DNA from: Rotaria macrura
Lineage: Eukaryota > Rotifera > Eurotatoria > Philodinida > Philodinidae
DNA: 64,000 nucleotides
NCBI GenBank assembly: GCA_900239685.1
Contig: OENT01000088.1
Span: forward strand, 62,001-126,000
Direction: 5' to 3'
Part shown: positions 1 through 11,654 of the stretch, one piece after another
Numbering within the stretch: position 1 is the first letter of the stretch
Layout of the letters: each line of letters opens with the position of its first letter
Notes under the pieces: model-generated
Databases searched by the model: none
Told to the model about the DNA's origin: nothing
What the model saw: only the letters and a program-made list of their open reading frames with translations
Program-made: the position numbers and the translations under genes

Positions 1-3000
1 CGCTGATAGTTTTTATGACATTGTGATTAAAATTAGACGCATTTTTTTCTAAGTAATGAACAAAATTTCTATTTAATATCTCTCAGTTTAGAAATGGAAC
101 TCTGATTTGTTTTTCTATTCCATAGCATTCATACTAAGCGGCGTGATGAAATATTTTCAATCTTGAGAATAATATTTAAAAAGAAGGAAGAAAACTTTTC
201 TTCTCCTATAACAATACTCATGTATATAAATGCAGATGTTCATTGTATGAAATTGTAATAATAGAAAAGAACGTTTGTCAGAATGTATTTTATCACGATG
301 AAATATTGCTCTCTACTTGATCATTTTGAAGAATCACTTGAAAATTTATGTTTCTTTTGTAAATAAAACTATTTCATCTTTCTTTTTTTGTTTTTTATTA
401 AAACTCCCTTTTTGATTTTCTCGTTTCATATATTTATTTAGAGTACAATGTCTGAAAAATGTTTCATGTCAACTTGAGAACTTATTTTGTGTGCATTACA
501 TGTCAAGTTAATCAAATCAAATTTTTTGTTTCGCGTACATGCATTTAAACATTGTAGATATACTCTGCTTAAATTATACATTCATCTATCGATAAAATGA
601 ATTCAATCAAATAGAAAGAACAAAATCTTTCGAATTCGCCTGATGATCAGTACTAAAAAGAAAGACCTATCGGAATAGATTTCTGAAAAGGGTGAAAAAC
701 AGAGAGCATTTTCGAACTTTAACAAATCATTTGACTTCAAACAAGAATTCCATTGATTCTACAAACATGTGTATATGTTATTAGAACGATCTACTACCAT
801 CATGAAAAATTTGCGATACAAATTTCTTAATAATTACCTAAGTTCTATGATATTGCGGAGGTACATTGATTGTTTTTAGATGAAGAGTTGAATTAATTTA
901 AATGAATCAGATGAACATAATTCATATAGTATTGTGGCGTAGTTTACTTCTAGATGGTAGTTCTCACTATTTCTGCATTGGTTGTACATATCTTCATGTA
1001 GTTGAAATATACGTGTAACTAATGATAAAAAGTAAATAAAAACCGCTCAAAGCATTTCAAAGAAACGAGATTGGATACGCTTTATGATAGAAAGAATTTT
1101 TTTCATGAATTAAATTCTAATAGTTTGGATCAAAGGTAATTTTTCTACAGGAATAACTCTCAATCGAAAATACCTAAATTAGTAATATAAGAAAAATTCA
1201 ACATCATATGTATTTGCAAACGTACTCAGAGTGAGCATAGCTATTTTGCCTTCGGTTATATACAAGAATGACTTTGTAAACCTGAATCTGTTGAATGATT
1301 TAGTGAATAGTGGTACAGATAAGTATCGATAAGATTCAGACAACACAAATATCATTGATATTTGAACACTAGAGTAGAAGCCTGTTATCCAATGGGTAGA
1401 ATTCTGCTGCTCTTTGTTGATAACTGCTCTTTGATCAACAAACAACTAAACATGTATCATCGACTATCTTGAGTGCAAAGATAATGTGAAGAAAGCAAGA
1501 GCAATATAGGTCATTCATCAGAAATGATATTTTGTACTGATGAATCCTTTCATAGATAAATCTTTTGCAGTCTGAATATATGTCTCGTAGTACACATTCT
1601 TTTCGATTACAAAAGAGTACGCCAACAAATGTGACTATGATTAATCTTATGTGAAAACAATTTAGTATTTAGACTGTCTATTGTCTTACATGTTCAATAG
1701 TTTGGTTCATTTAATTTGAGTAATGTCTTACGATAATGAATTGTATATGTCGCATCATAGAGAGGATTTTCATGGATAAATTAGTTCACTTTCGAGTAAA
1801 CAATTCTTTACTTGTGTCTATGCATTGATGATTTCATATATTTATCAATCAAGCTTCATAATGAATCATTTTTCTACTGTTACTTTATTATTATTTTCAG
1901 CAGTATTTTTTTTGGATCTTCTAACATAAGGATGTTGAATCAAGGAGATGATGATGACGAAAATGATTAACTTGCTTGGATCATTAGTACTGCTACAGAA
2001 TAAATGCCTATTCTACATCAACAAAGGCTATTGTTTCTTTTAACAGGTTACAATAAGTTTCACTTCCTTGATGTTTTTACTGATATAGATTGTTTTTAAT
2101 CATGACATCATTTTTACTGTTGATCTTATAATTATGTAAATCCTATTAACTATCGTTTACTGAAATTTTTACACTGATTTAAACAATATTTGTTCAAAAC
2201 TTTTTCAATACATTCACACAATGTGACTTGACGGATAAAATTTCTATTCACTGTAATGAAAATGTTTCTCTAATGTTTTTCAAAACAATAGCACAAATCG
2301 ATTAGATTGACCATCGTTCGATTACTAAGGTTTTCGCTTTCAGAAATCAAGCCCTATTCCATATTTATCGAAGTATGGAGGATGAGTGTGCTCGATTAGA
2401 TGACAGAATATTAAAATAGATCCGTAACTTCCACGATAAACATTCACAAAACATCGATGATCATCTTGAAATATGAAATATGATCGACTAATTACAATTA
2501 TGGACGAAACGACTCTGTAAGTTGCTGCAATTCGAGTCATCGAAATTTTTTCAATCACAATACAGCAAACAACATAGAGTTCGAAAATTTCATCGACTCG
2601 AACTCACAACAATTCCCATTATATGAATTACAAAGCACTCAAGTTTGCTATTAATTTATGGGTGATTGTTGTATTATTTACATAGTTGTTTTTTCTCTTT
2701 AGATTACCTATAACAAACAGCCGAGCAGTAAGTATCATATACTTTTAAAATCAACTTACGTTTTCTATTTTCATATTAGTTCTGAGAATTAATCGCATAG
2801 GGAGACTTAACGTAAATAAATTGGCATGTTCAGTCTCACTGTAGGTTTGAATCAATTATTTCTCATGTCTCCTCGATGGCACATCGAAAAAAATTATATT
2901 TCTTTACGGTATTGTAGACGCCAAATAAGAAAAAAAATGATGGGAACCACCAATGAGACAGACCATTTCAAATACTACTATTCGAATTATTTAGAATCCA

Positions 3001-3009
3001 AGAGGGACG
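1..3009. other. Intergenic, no gene recognised
   Basis: AT-rich sequence with only short, unconvincing reading frames on either strand. I see no splice-linked coding series, tRNA-like sequence or simple repeat. A distal exon or a noncoding RNA cannot be excluded by reading. Confidence 0.6.
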
Positions 3010-3483
3010 AAGACCCAAGCGGTAAATATTTTTCAAAAACGCGTTCAACTGCTCGAAAATGAAAGAAAAATTGAGAAAAGTGGACGTGTTCAGATGATAA
3101 TCGACGCTCCCGGTTGTGAATGAAAAACGGTCATTTTTCCACCTCCTTGTGCGTTTAATCGAGTTTTCAGTCAAAAAACGCATGTAAGTAGACAAAAAAG
3201 AGAAATAGTGGTCGTCTTATCAATACTTAAGAACTATTATTATGATCCCGTCATTAACAATCCCTATACGCAATAAGCGATCACTATTTCTCTTTTTCTG
3301 TATACTTACATGCGTTTTTTGACTGAAAACTCGATTAAACGCACAATGAGGTGGGAAAATGACCGTTTTTCATTCACAACCGGGAGCGTCGATTATCATC
3401 TGAACACGTGCACTTTTCTCAATTTTCCGTCTACTTTCGGGGGCTTAAACCAGCTTTTGAAAGCTTTTTTCTGCTTGGGGATA
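3010..3483. repeat. Inverted-repeat (foldback/MITE-like) element with ~200-bp arms
   Basis: The left arm (about 3010-3212) reappears as its reverse complement at about 3280-3483, separated by a spacer of roughly 65 bp. The arms share long near-identical blocks, for example around 3085-3185 and 3308-3408. As a result, related peptides beginning MRFLTENSIKRT can be read from the minus strand of one arm and the plus strand of the other. This is a by-product of the palindrome, not a gene. The outer parts of the arms are more diverged. Size and structure fit a non-autonomous foldback transposon. I could not find a clear target-site duplication. Confidence 0.8.
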
Positions 3484-3704
3484 GCGAAGCGTTGAAGAAA
3501 AATGCAATAACAAACGGCATTGTAATCAACCGTGTACGACATAACGATAAACGGTTGTAATTCTGATATCAGATAATACAGTTCAGAGTTGTAACAGGTA
3601 GGTGTTTTTTTTTGATCGGCACTGACAGCAGTGTAAGCCATTACTCCGAACTGGATCGACTGATATACTGTTATGAGTCATAATTAATTTTTTTCGCAAT
3701 AGAA

Positions 3705-3910
3705 CCCAGGTCAAAAAATTTGACACAAGATCTTATGAAATATATACAAGATCTTGGAATATGGGTGAAATCTTACAATCATCTGATTGTGCGATATGAT
3801 GCAAGATCTCAGAAACGACGATTTTTTGTCAGATTCTTGAAAGCTTTCGCCCATATTCCAAGATCTTGTATGTATTTCATAAGATCTTGTGTCAGATTTT
3901 TCGACCTGGG
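3705..3910. repeat. 206-bp near-palindromic MITE-like element
   Basis: The element starts CCCAGGTC and ends GACCTGGG. The terminal arms (3705 to about 3770 and about 3846 to 3910) match as inverted repeats over about 66 bp with four visible mismatches, all transitions. Each arm carries two copies of ACAAGATCTT. The middle, about 75 bp, is unique. No obvious target-site duplication flanks it. It lies about 220 bp from the other inverted-repeat element. Confidence 0.8.
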
Positions 3911-5782
3911 CGTATCTCAACTTTCCGGTTAGCCATATCTGCCTCTAAATCACTACAGATACTACTAAAAGGCTTTCGTGCAACACTGTCAGCGTGATGT
4001 TGTGAAGCCTAATTGTTAATGAACATTGCAGTTTATGTGTAACCATAGTGGACTTAAAATGACTTCATGAAACTTCGCCATAGACGTACACAATGAGACA
4101 ATATAACTGCCATATTTCGGGTTTGGTTCTGAAATTGGTGCAAAGATGCCGTTGCTCTTTTAAAGTAGTGACTCAGATTTAAATGTCTCAAACGGCTTAT
4201 TAGATTTTGCTGAATGCTGCATGTCGCCCATGTAATGATCTATGATTTAGATAACGAACTTTGTCCCGTGGGTTTCCAACATAATCGCAGTACCTCTGTC
4301 ATATTTTACATTTTAGTTCAGTAACGATCGCATTGAAAGTTTTGCCTCTTTTCTCTCTTAGTAGCCATTGAAGGATTTAAAATCACAGGAGGCTACTGAT
4401 TCTATACTAATTTTCTGTATGAATGAAATATTAATTGGACATAGATATTACGAATTCACTGTAATTGTGCTGACAGTCTCTTGGTAGATTTTCTGCACTA
4501 TTTCTTTCGTTTCTGCGACAAATATTGTGTAAATCATAAGAGATGAATTCAATTATGTTGCACATTACCATGCTAAATAGCGATACCATGGCGTTTAGAT
4601 AATACTACTAGATATGGAAATGATTTGATAGAATATTTTCCAGGAATTTTCCATGAATATTCTCTCAACAACAAAATATTTCAAATCATGTTCCTGGATT
4701 GCAGTAGTCATTGATGCCTGAAAACTAGGTTAATATACAAAAATAAACACTGTTGTGATTGATATTTTAAAACAAGTATCCAAAACAGTGAAAAAAGTCT
4801 AGACGGATCCGATCTAGAAACATACTTGTGTCCATCACTCAGTACGGAATCCTTTACCAGTTACAACTCTGATAGAAGGAAAATACGACCATAAAGATCC
4901 TATACGTTGCTGTATACAATCGTTTACGACTGTCGTAATTCTTCGTCTTGGATATCTACGTTGTTTATTACATCCAGGCGAATAGGTTGTTGTCGATCGA
5001 AATACTTCACGCCCATGTCATATAAGTAAAGATGGAGCTGTTAAATCATTATATGTATATAATCCATCATGAGTCTATGCTACAGTCATTAATAAGGATA
5101 TGTTGTCTACACCAGCAGTACGACCTGTAAACTTTAACTAGTTATATTCTAAATATAATGCTTGGTGTTTTCTTATCATATTTTCTTGTCATCTTTACAT
5201 TCGCCCACTCATTTGTATTTGCATTTGAAAAGTCATAGAACTGAAGAACAATATTTTTTATCGATAAGAGTTTACGAGCAAATTAAAATTATTTGATAAA
5301 GAGATCATTAATATTTTTCTTGTGGTAGCGCAGTTGTAATCTTTATTTCTAGAGAAATAATTATTTTATGCTTATTAAATAATAGCGTGGTTTTCTATCT
5401 ATTGTTAATAGATCAATTATATATTTATTTATTTCTCTGTTTGTATCTGAATTCACGATGAAGAGATATGTATCAATATTTGCTAATAAGCTACTGCCAT
5501 CTGGAGGTATTTGTTCGTTGCGAAAATTGAGGCTTAACATGGGTGAAATTTGAGTAACAAAAAAAGGATCGTATCATGATGCAATCAAAAATATGATTCA
5601 AATAATCTTCTCCCTAGCTAATTACAAGTCAAATTATAACACAAGTTGACACACAGATGCTTGTCTTGTGTTATCGAATACTTGACTTTGTCAGTATAGT
5701 TTGCTTGCTTGAGAAGTATTCACAGGTGTAATGATTTACTTTTTACTGTTTTTTTAGACGTAGTTTTTCTTTTAAAATAGAA
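3911..5782. other. Intergenic, no gene recognised
   Basis: No coding series seen. A weak stem-loop can be drawn at about 5625-5686 (AACACAAG pairing with CTTGTGTT, plus flanking GTCAA/TTGAC), roughly 100 bp upstream of the small gene that begins at 5783. Confidence 0.5.
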
Positions 5783-6355
5783 ATGTGTGAAAATAATAAT
5801 CATGACAAGAACTCAGCAAAATGTTTATGTCCGTATTGTTCTGGAAGTAAGTTGTTATCTCTAATATTTGTCTATGCATGTTTTTCAGAATGTTTTATTT
5901 AAAGGTATTGCACGAGGACTTACAGCGATCAACGATAAAAATGTCATTGAATGTAATCAATTAGTTGATAGTTATGATAGTAATAAATTAGAAAACTTCA
6001 ATGACCTATCGTCAAAACTAGACTATCTCAATCCCGTTCAATGCTTCGATATACTCGATAGATTATGTTTTAAATATTTATCGTAAGAGTTTTCTTTGGT
6101 GTAATTAGAGTTATTTATGTTTGATATCAATCATTGATGAGTTTCATTTTTTTTTGTAGGACAACAGAACATCATGAACTTGATGAATTAATTCTTAAAT
6201 TTGTAATTCGATTTCGAATCAACGGTGGATTTTTTCTTGCTCTCAAAGAGCCTCCAGATCGAAGACAACATTTATTACGAAGGCTTACTGATTCAATCTT
6301 AATAAAATCTGACAACATCGAAAAAACAAATTTAACTCCAAATGACATTCATTGA
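5783..6355 (+). CDS. Small three-exon gene, 145-aa protein of unknown function
   Basis: Proposed exons are 5783-5846, 5905-6082 and 6160-6355 (438 nt, in frame to the stop at 6353-6355). Donors are gtaagt and gtaaga; acceptors are taaag and tgtag. The N-terminus is short, polar and Cys-containing (CLCPYCSG, residues about 15-21), like half of a zinc knuckle, but no second Cys pair follows. The rest is a helical-looking domain with a conserved-looking stretch in exon 3 (FRINGGFFLALKEPPDRRQH). There is no signal peptide or membrane segment. I do not recognise the family. The first intron is the least certain part: the more obvious ttttcag acceptor at 5886-5888 breaks the frame, while the acceptor ending at 5904 keeps it. 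No good AATAAA is seen just downstream. Confidence 0.6.
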
Positions 6356-7076
6356 TAAATAATACATCTATACATGCTTTCGTATACGTTAAAAATCGAA
6401 TCGACATATGTTCAAAAAATGATTCTGTACTAATGCTTGATAATTATTTATATTATTTTACATTCTAACGTGAATAACTAAACAAAAATCATTACCGTAT
6501 TTTTTCCGATTTGTAGACTAGCGAAAATTTCAAATAACTAATTCCACGTACGAAAGATTTCTCTTGCGTCAATTATGTGTCATTTCCCAATTAATACAAA
6601 TATATAAACATCATGTTGATGCTCTTATTTTCACACGGTGGTTGCATGTTTCCTCAATTATGTAAGGACATATAGATTTATATGTATGATAAACTAAGAA
6701 AAGCCAAAATAAGTTTGGTTTCCGTCGACGCTACAAATTTTCTAGAACGAACTGTAAAGGCAATAAAGAAAGAAAAACAAAAAAAGATAAGATGAAATAC
6801 TTTCAAGCCAGCATGGAGCGACAGTGTGGTATTTTTCTCATTAACAATAAGAAGAAAAAAAATGGTGAAAGAAAAAAAAAACGGGAAACAAGCAAAAAAA
6901 ACCAACTAACGAACTATTTAAGCCGACTGCATATTTGCAGATAATCGATCAAAAGAAGGAGAAAAATAGAAGTTACACAAAAATAAGAGTAACGACTATT
7001 CATTTGATAAAAATCATTCTAGTAAGTTATCGATGTTTTCTTTAGATTAACACACATAAGAAAGTAAGAGAAAGAA
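6356..7076. other. Intergenic / upstream region of the EF-hand gene
   Basis: No gene seen. It contains an A-rich purine tract at about 6755-6900. A possible 3' splice acceptor (tttctttag ending near 7046) lies about 30 bp before the next start codon and could mark a 5' UTR intron or trans-splice site. Confidence 0.45.
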
Positions 7077-8258
7077 ATGGGATCGAATCACACTAAAGTT
7101 GATGATCAAGTCTATGAAACAATATCACAATATACAGCAGTAACACGTGATGATATGCGCATATGGCAAGAACGTTTCAATCAACACTGTAATTCAGATT
7201 CGACAACAATGAATAAAGAACAATTCTGTAAATTCTATCAAGAACTTCGTCCGAACGAAAATGTTAAACGTTTAAGCGAAAATATCTTTCGCGCATTTGA
7301 TTTAAATGGTGATCATGGAATCAATTTTTCTGAAGTATGTGTTTCTTTTTCTAGTAGTATGACTTCGATTCTTATGACCCAAGAATAACATTGACTGTTT
7401 GCTGAAAAGAAAAACATACTCGAATTTTGTTCATAGTAATTAATGAAAAATAAAATGTTTTTCTTGATTTTTACATCGACAATGAATTCATAGAATAAAC
7501 ATGTGACGCAATGGCAGAAATTTAATTACATAAAGTCATCCCAACATAGTTTTTTTCTAATGAATCATAGTCACATCATCGAAATCAAGTTGAACAAATG
7601 CTCAAACAGCTCTAGAAATATTTATTAATAAAAGTAATTTTATTGAGGCTTAGTTTCTTGCATCAGACATTGAATCAATGCTAGTTGTTCATTGTTACTT
7701 CTGTGCATTTGAGTTATTCTGTAAAATGATAGAAACATGATCAGTTTTTTTTCCCAAGAATCCAATTTGTTTTTGTTTGACAGAATACAAAACTATCATA
7801 TTGATAATGACAGATGCGAAGCATATCAAGAGATAATTTCCATAAGTCGCACTATCTGCACTCTAGAGATCTTGTTAACATCAATAATTCATTTCTTTTT
7901 CATTAAAATATTTGAATATTTCTTATTTATTGTGTTATTTTAGTTTCTTGTTGTATATGTTGCTACAACACAAGCACCACTAGAAGATAAACTTCGTTAC
8001 GCATTTGATGTTTATGACATTGATCGAAATAGCTCGATTGATCGAGCCGAAATTTTATTTATTTTGCATGCAATGTTTGAATTATTAGGGATGAGTGATG
8101 ATGCATCACATAAATATTCATACGAACAATGCGCTGATACAATTATGAAGAATCTTGATGTTAATAAAGATCAATGTATATCAAAAGACGAATTCATTGA
8201 AGGTTTAAAACGTGATCCATTTTTACAAAGTCTTATGAATCCATTTCAACATAATTAA
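7077..8258 (+). CDS. Neuronal calcium sensor-type EF-hand protein (NCS/visinin-like family)
   Basis: Two exons, 7077-7334 and 7944-8258, joined in phase 0 give a 190-aa protein, the usual length for NCS-1/hippocalcin/visinin-like proteins. The start MGSNHTK fits an N-myristoylation signal, a family hallmark for Ca2+-regulated membrane binding. The EF-hand order matches the family. EF1 is degenerate and has CNSD where the family has a CPxG-type motif. EF2 loop is residues 75-86 (DLNGDHGINFSE), EF3 111-122 (DIDRNSSIDRAE) and EF4 158-169 (DVNKDQCISKDE). The join INFSE|FLVVY is where NCS proteins read FSEF. All three loops keep acidic positions 1 and 12 but lack the Gly normally found at loop position 6. 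By family it should be a cytosolic or membrane-switching Ca2+ sensor in excitable or sensory cells. The exact paralogue cannot be fixed by eye. Confidence 0.88.
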
Positions 8259-8283
8259 TTATATATTTCATGTAGAAAAAAAA

Positions 8284-8330
8284 TTCATACATACATATAT
8301 ATATATACAGAGATATATATATATACATAA
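8284..8330. repeat. AT-rich microsatellite (TA)n
   Basis: Interrupted ATACATAT / (AT)n tract directly after the EF-hand gene, in its 3' UTR or in the 282-bp gap before the next gene. Confidence 0.85.
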
Positions 8331-8540
8331 TTATAGTTTTTTTATGTATTTTTATGCATTATCGTCGTGTGTTACTTGTTCGCGTGGTTTAATATTCTTC
8401 TCGTTTTCTGTGTTTTTTTTTCTTTTATTTTTCTCGCTTTATTCATGATTTAATGAAAACAGCAGGAGTATAAGATTGATTCTGATTATTAAAAAAAATA
8501 TAGAAAAAACGAAAACGACAAGGAGCGAATCACAATAAAT

Positions 8541-9839
8541 ATGTATGCTGATCATCGTCAACATTATGGGCCGTTGAAAGTCTCTCTTCTTGAACCTTTG
8601 CATGCATATGATGCAAGTAATCTATCTAGATCGACAACTAATCGTGATTTTCAAGCGAAAAATTTTGATCGGCAGTATCTTTTACCATCAGATATCTATT
8701 GTCGTTCAAACTTGTATAAATCAATACCATCGTGGCCAGTATCCAGTCGATATAGTAGCTTCGATGCATATCCATCGAATAACATAAGAGCTATTTTGCC
8801 ACGACCAATATCACCAGTTGAATTGCCACGTCTAAATCTTGATCGATATCGAACACCAGGCAACTATTGTGCAAATTGTCATCGTTATGATTTTTCGAAG
8901 TTAAATCTATATAATCGTGAGCCATCGTTCTTTCCTTTGGCAAAAAGTTATTATCGTTTACAGACTGCATATGAAAAATTTCATACAAGTAGACCCTATC
9001 CAATTAAACGTATCAATTTAAAACGACGTTGGAAAATTTACGGTTTCATTTTGATATTTTATTTTATCTTAAGAAGAAATTTACGTTTAGCTAAACAAAA
9101 AGATACATATTATCATCTTGATTATCGTCGTATACGTTTTCTTGAATTATTAACAGCTGTACATCGTGTTTATCTTGAACCAAATTCTTCTATACACAAA
9201 ACTCTATCATATGTTGTTAGTAATTCATCGAAATTGTTAAGTGAAGAACAATTATATTCTTGTGTACGAACCATTATCAATGAGATAACAAATTTCATGC
9301 CGAAAGAGGGTATTTTAGGTACAAGTAGCAATGAATCCGTATTAATCTATCTACTCAATCGTACACTTGGAGAATATCCACCGACCTATTTTTGGTCTAT
9401 CGAGCGGCATCTTCTTTCCATAAGTTATTCAAAAATGAAACAAGAACGTCTATTAATATTAGATCATTTTACAACGAAATTTCTTCTCATATCAACATTT
9501 ATATTTTATTGTTTAATTAAAACACTTCTATTGAAACCCGTTAAATTTCGTTTAATTCGTGGACAACTTAATCGTACACAATGGTTGAACACACGACTAC
9601 TATCAACATTAATTTTGTATGTAACACGTCACGCTGTTCTCTACAAAGAACAAAATCACATGCCAATGCCATTTCCATTTGAGATGAAAGATTATTTGAT
9701 GGATGATGAGAAATTAAAGCAAGTTTTCAAAAATATTGACAAATTAATTGAATCCACAACACCAAAACTTAGTTCATGGTCTTGTGAATATGCTGAGCGA
9801 TTACAATATCATATGAGAATAATGAAAGCACGATCATGA
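8541..9839 (+). CDS. Single-exon 432-aa orphan protein with two hydrophobic segments
   Basis: An uninterrupted frame of 432 codons runs from the ATG at 8541 to the TGA at 9837-9839, with codon use like the neighbouring genes. It starts 282 bp after the EF-hand gene and has its own AATAAA at 10045. The first ~150 residues are rich in Tyr, Pro, Ser and Arg and look disordered, with one CANCH Cys-Cys-His cluster near residue 111. Two hydrophobic stretches, about residues 166-179 (YGFILIFYFIL core, after a basic KRRWK) and about 315-333 (FLLISTFIFYCLIKTLLL), may be membrane helices. Between them lies a roughly 130-residue helical-looking region. There is no N-terminal signal peptide. I do not recognise the family. 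It is intronless while nearly all other genes here have introns, so a retrogene origin is possible. Confidence 0.8.
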   Translation: MYADHRQHYGPLKVSLLEPLHAYDASNLSRSTTNRDFQAKNFDRQYLLPSDIYCRSNLYKSIPSWPVSSRYSSFDAYPSNNIRAILPRPISPVELPRLNLDRYRTPGNYCANCHRYDFSKLNLYNREPSFFPLAKSYYRLQTAYEKFHTSRPYPIKRINLKRRWKIYGFILIFYFILRRNLRLAKQKDTYYHLDYRRIRFLELLTAVHRVYLEPNSSIHKTLSYVVSNSSKLLSEEQLYSCVRTIINEITNFMPKEGILGTSSNESVLIYLLNRTLGEYPPTYFWSIERHLLSISYSKMKQERLLILDHFTTKFLLISTFIFYCLIKTLLLKPVKFRLIRGQLNRTQWLNTRLLSTLILYVTRHAVLYKEQNHMPMPFPFEMKDYLMDDEKLKQVFKNIDKLIESTTPKLSSWSCEYAERLQYHMRIMKARS

Positions 9840-10044
9840 GAGGAAAAAACAAAGAAAGATTACTATTGATTTAAATAACTAATTTGAAACATTCGATTAA
9901 GAAAATAACATATTCCTATATGTGTAGAAACCATACAGACTCTTATTATGCCTACTATATAGAAAACTATACCTCGTGTTGTCCGATTATTTCTATTTTC
10001 TCTATGTGCGTTCGTATTTTTTTTAATACTTATTTATAAGTCAT

Positions 10045-10050
10045 AATAAA
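10045..10050 (+). terminator. Polyadenylation signal AATAAA for the 432-aa gene
   Basis: Canonical hexamer about 205 bp after the stop codon, in an AT-rich 3' flank with no competing AATAAA seen before it. Confidence 0.55.
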
Positions 10051-11610
10051 GATTGAAGTCTTCATTATTTCTTCTTTACAATATAGTTACTCCATGAAAA
10101 ATATTATTTCATGATAGTCGCTACAGTAATCAAATCATTTTTTGTTTCTTTTTAAGAGATTCATTGTGTGTGAATAGAAATCTCACAAGAAGTAGTTATG
10201 TATTTTAGTCGAAGAAGAAAAAAACAGCTAATCCTCTTATTTTACATGTATTGCAGTATGAGCCGCAATTTTTATGCAAATCATTGTTTTTAATAACGAT
10301 CTCATGTACGCTTGAAGTTGTCATTTTCTGTCAGAATGATTTCAAGAGTCAGACATGAGATGTGGCTTGTTGAAGTGTTAGCTGAAAATATCGGCATCAA
10401 ATTACAATTGCCTATTGTTCAATCTTCATCAATAGTTTTAGCTTGTCTAAAGGCACTTCACAAGAAAAACAAACATTTTCTATTTGATTTATTTCTCCAT
10501 ATTTGAGATGGTTAAAGTGATAAAAACTGTAACATTGTACTTAAGAGTCTTACGTTTGCCGAGTTGCAAAATATTAAGAATAAGCTGACTAGTAGTGTCA
10601 ATTGTAAAAATAATATATGATAGGTCGAATATTTCAAACAGAAGTTGTTCGTTGATCTGTGAGTTCAAACGGATTATTTCGAAATTCACATGAAAAAAAT
10701 CAATGTAAACATATATACATCAATTCCATATTCGCTTTCAAAGTACAAAATCGTAATCAAGAGATATAACCAATTACGAAATTAGAAAACCAAAAGTAAA
10801 AACTACTTGACATTCAAACTGTCGGTCACGAATTTCCCATGGTGTTATCCAATCAGTGCATATCCTGTTCTATCAATGGTGAACATCCTCTTTCTCATAA
10901 ATAATAATATAAATTAAATTTTTAGACTGTTGAAGACATCTATCATCTTTTGTATCATGCAAACTAATTCTTAGTCTGAAAAATTAGGTAATTATTTCAA
11001 GGTTCGATTTAAGAAGCAGCTATGCACGCTTCACTTTAAAGATACATAGTTCTCTTACAGTATTAGATGCCGTTGGAAAACGAAATCTAATTGAGAAAGA
11101 ACATTATTTGATCGAACATTCATTAAAGCTTAAAATGCAACGTTATTCATGTGGGTTTATTTAAAAGATCAATTTATCTTAAGAGTCTTGTATGGATATA
11201 TTCGAATTAAATATCAACATGAGAAGAGAATATATCAAATTAAAGTTAGATGATTGAAAATACTGTTTTAACAGTAGTAAACTAGTGATAGAATAACATT
11301 GAATTATCTGAAGTATATAGTTATCATATAATTAGAGAAATATTCTTCAAGTCTACTCGTTGACGATGAAAAGACCTATAAATGATAGTAAAAGTTGTAC
11401 TTAATACTAGAAATGAAATTGAAGATATGAACACTAACTATTCGGTTGACAAATAATTCTATAGTCAGTATTACATAGGCTTATATGATGAAAGGTTCTA
11501 TAATAATGTGAGTATTCAAAGTTGTATTTAATAGAAATGATTTCAAAACCAAAGCAGCAATTATCGAGAAAAAGATGAATATCATAAATTTTCGTTTCAT
11601 TTACAAGAAC

Positions 11611-11654
11611 CGATTGGTACACATGTTACATACATGTAACATTTGTACTGATCG
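11611..11654. repeat. 44-bp near-perfect stem-loop
   Basis: Arms of about 21 bp (left contains ACATGTTACAT, right ATGTAACATTTGT) pair with about three mismatches around a 2-bp centre. Isolated in gene-free sequence. Confidence 0.6.

Noticed and set aside
2968..3495. Similar short proteins (MRFLTENSIKRT...) on both strands
   Set aside because: They come from the two arms of an inverted repeat and are not genes.
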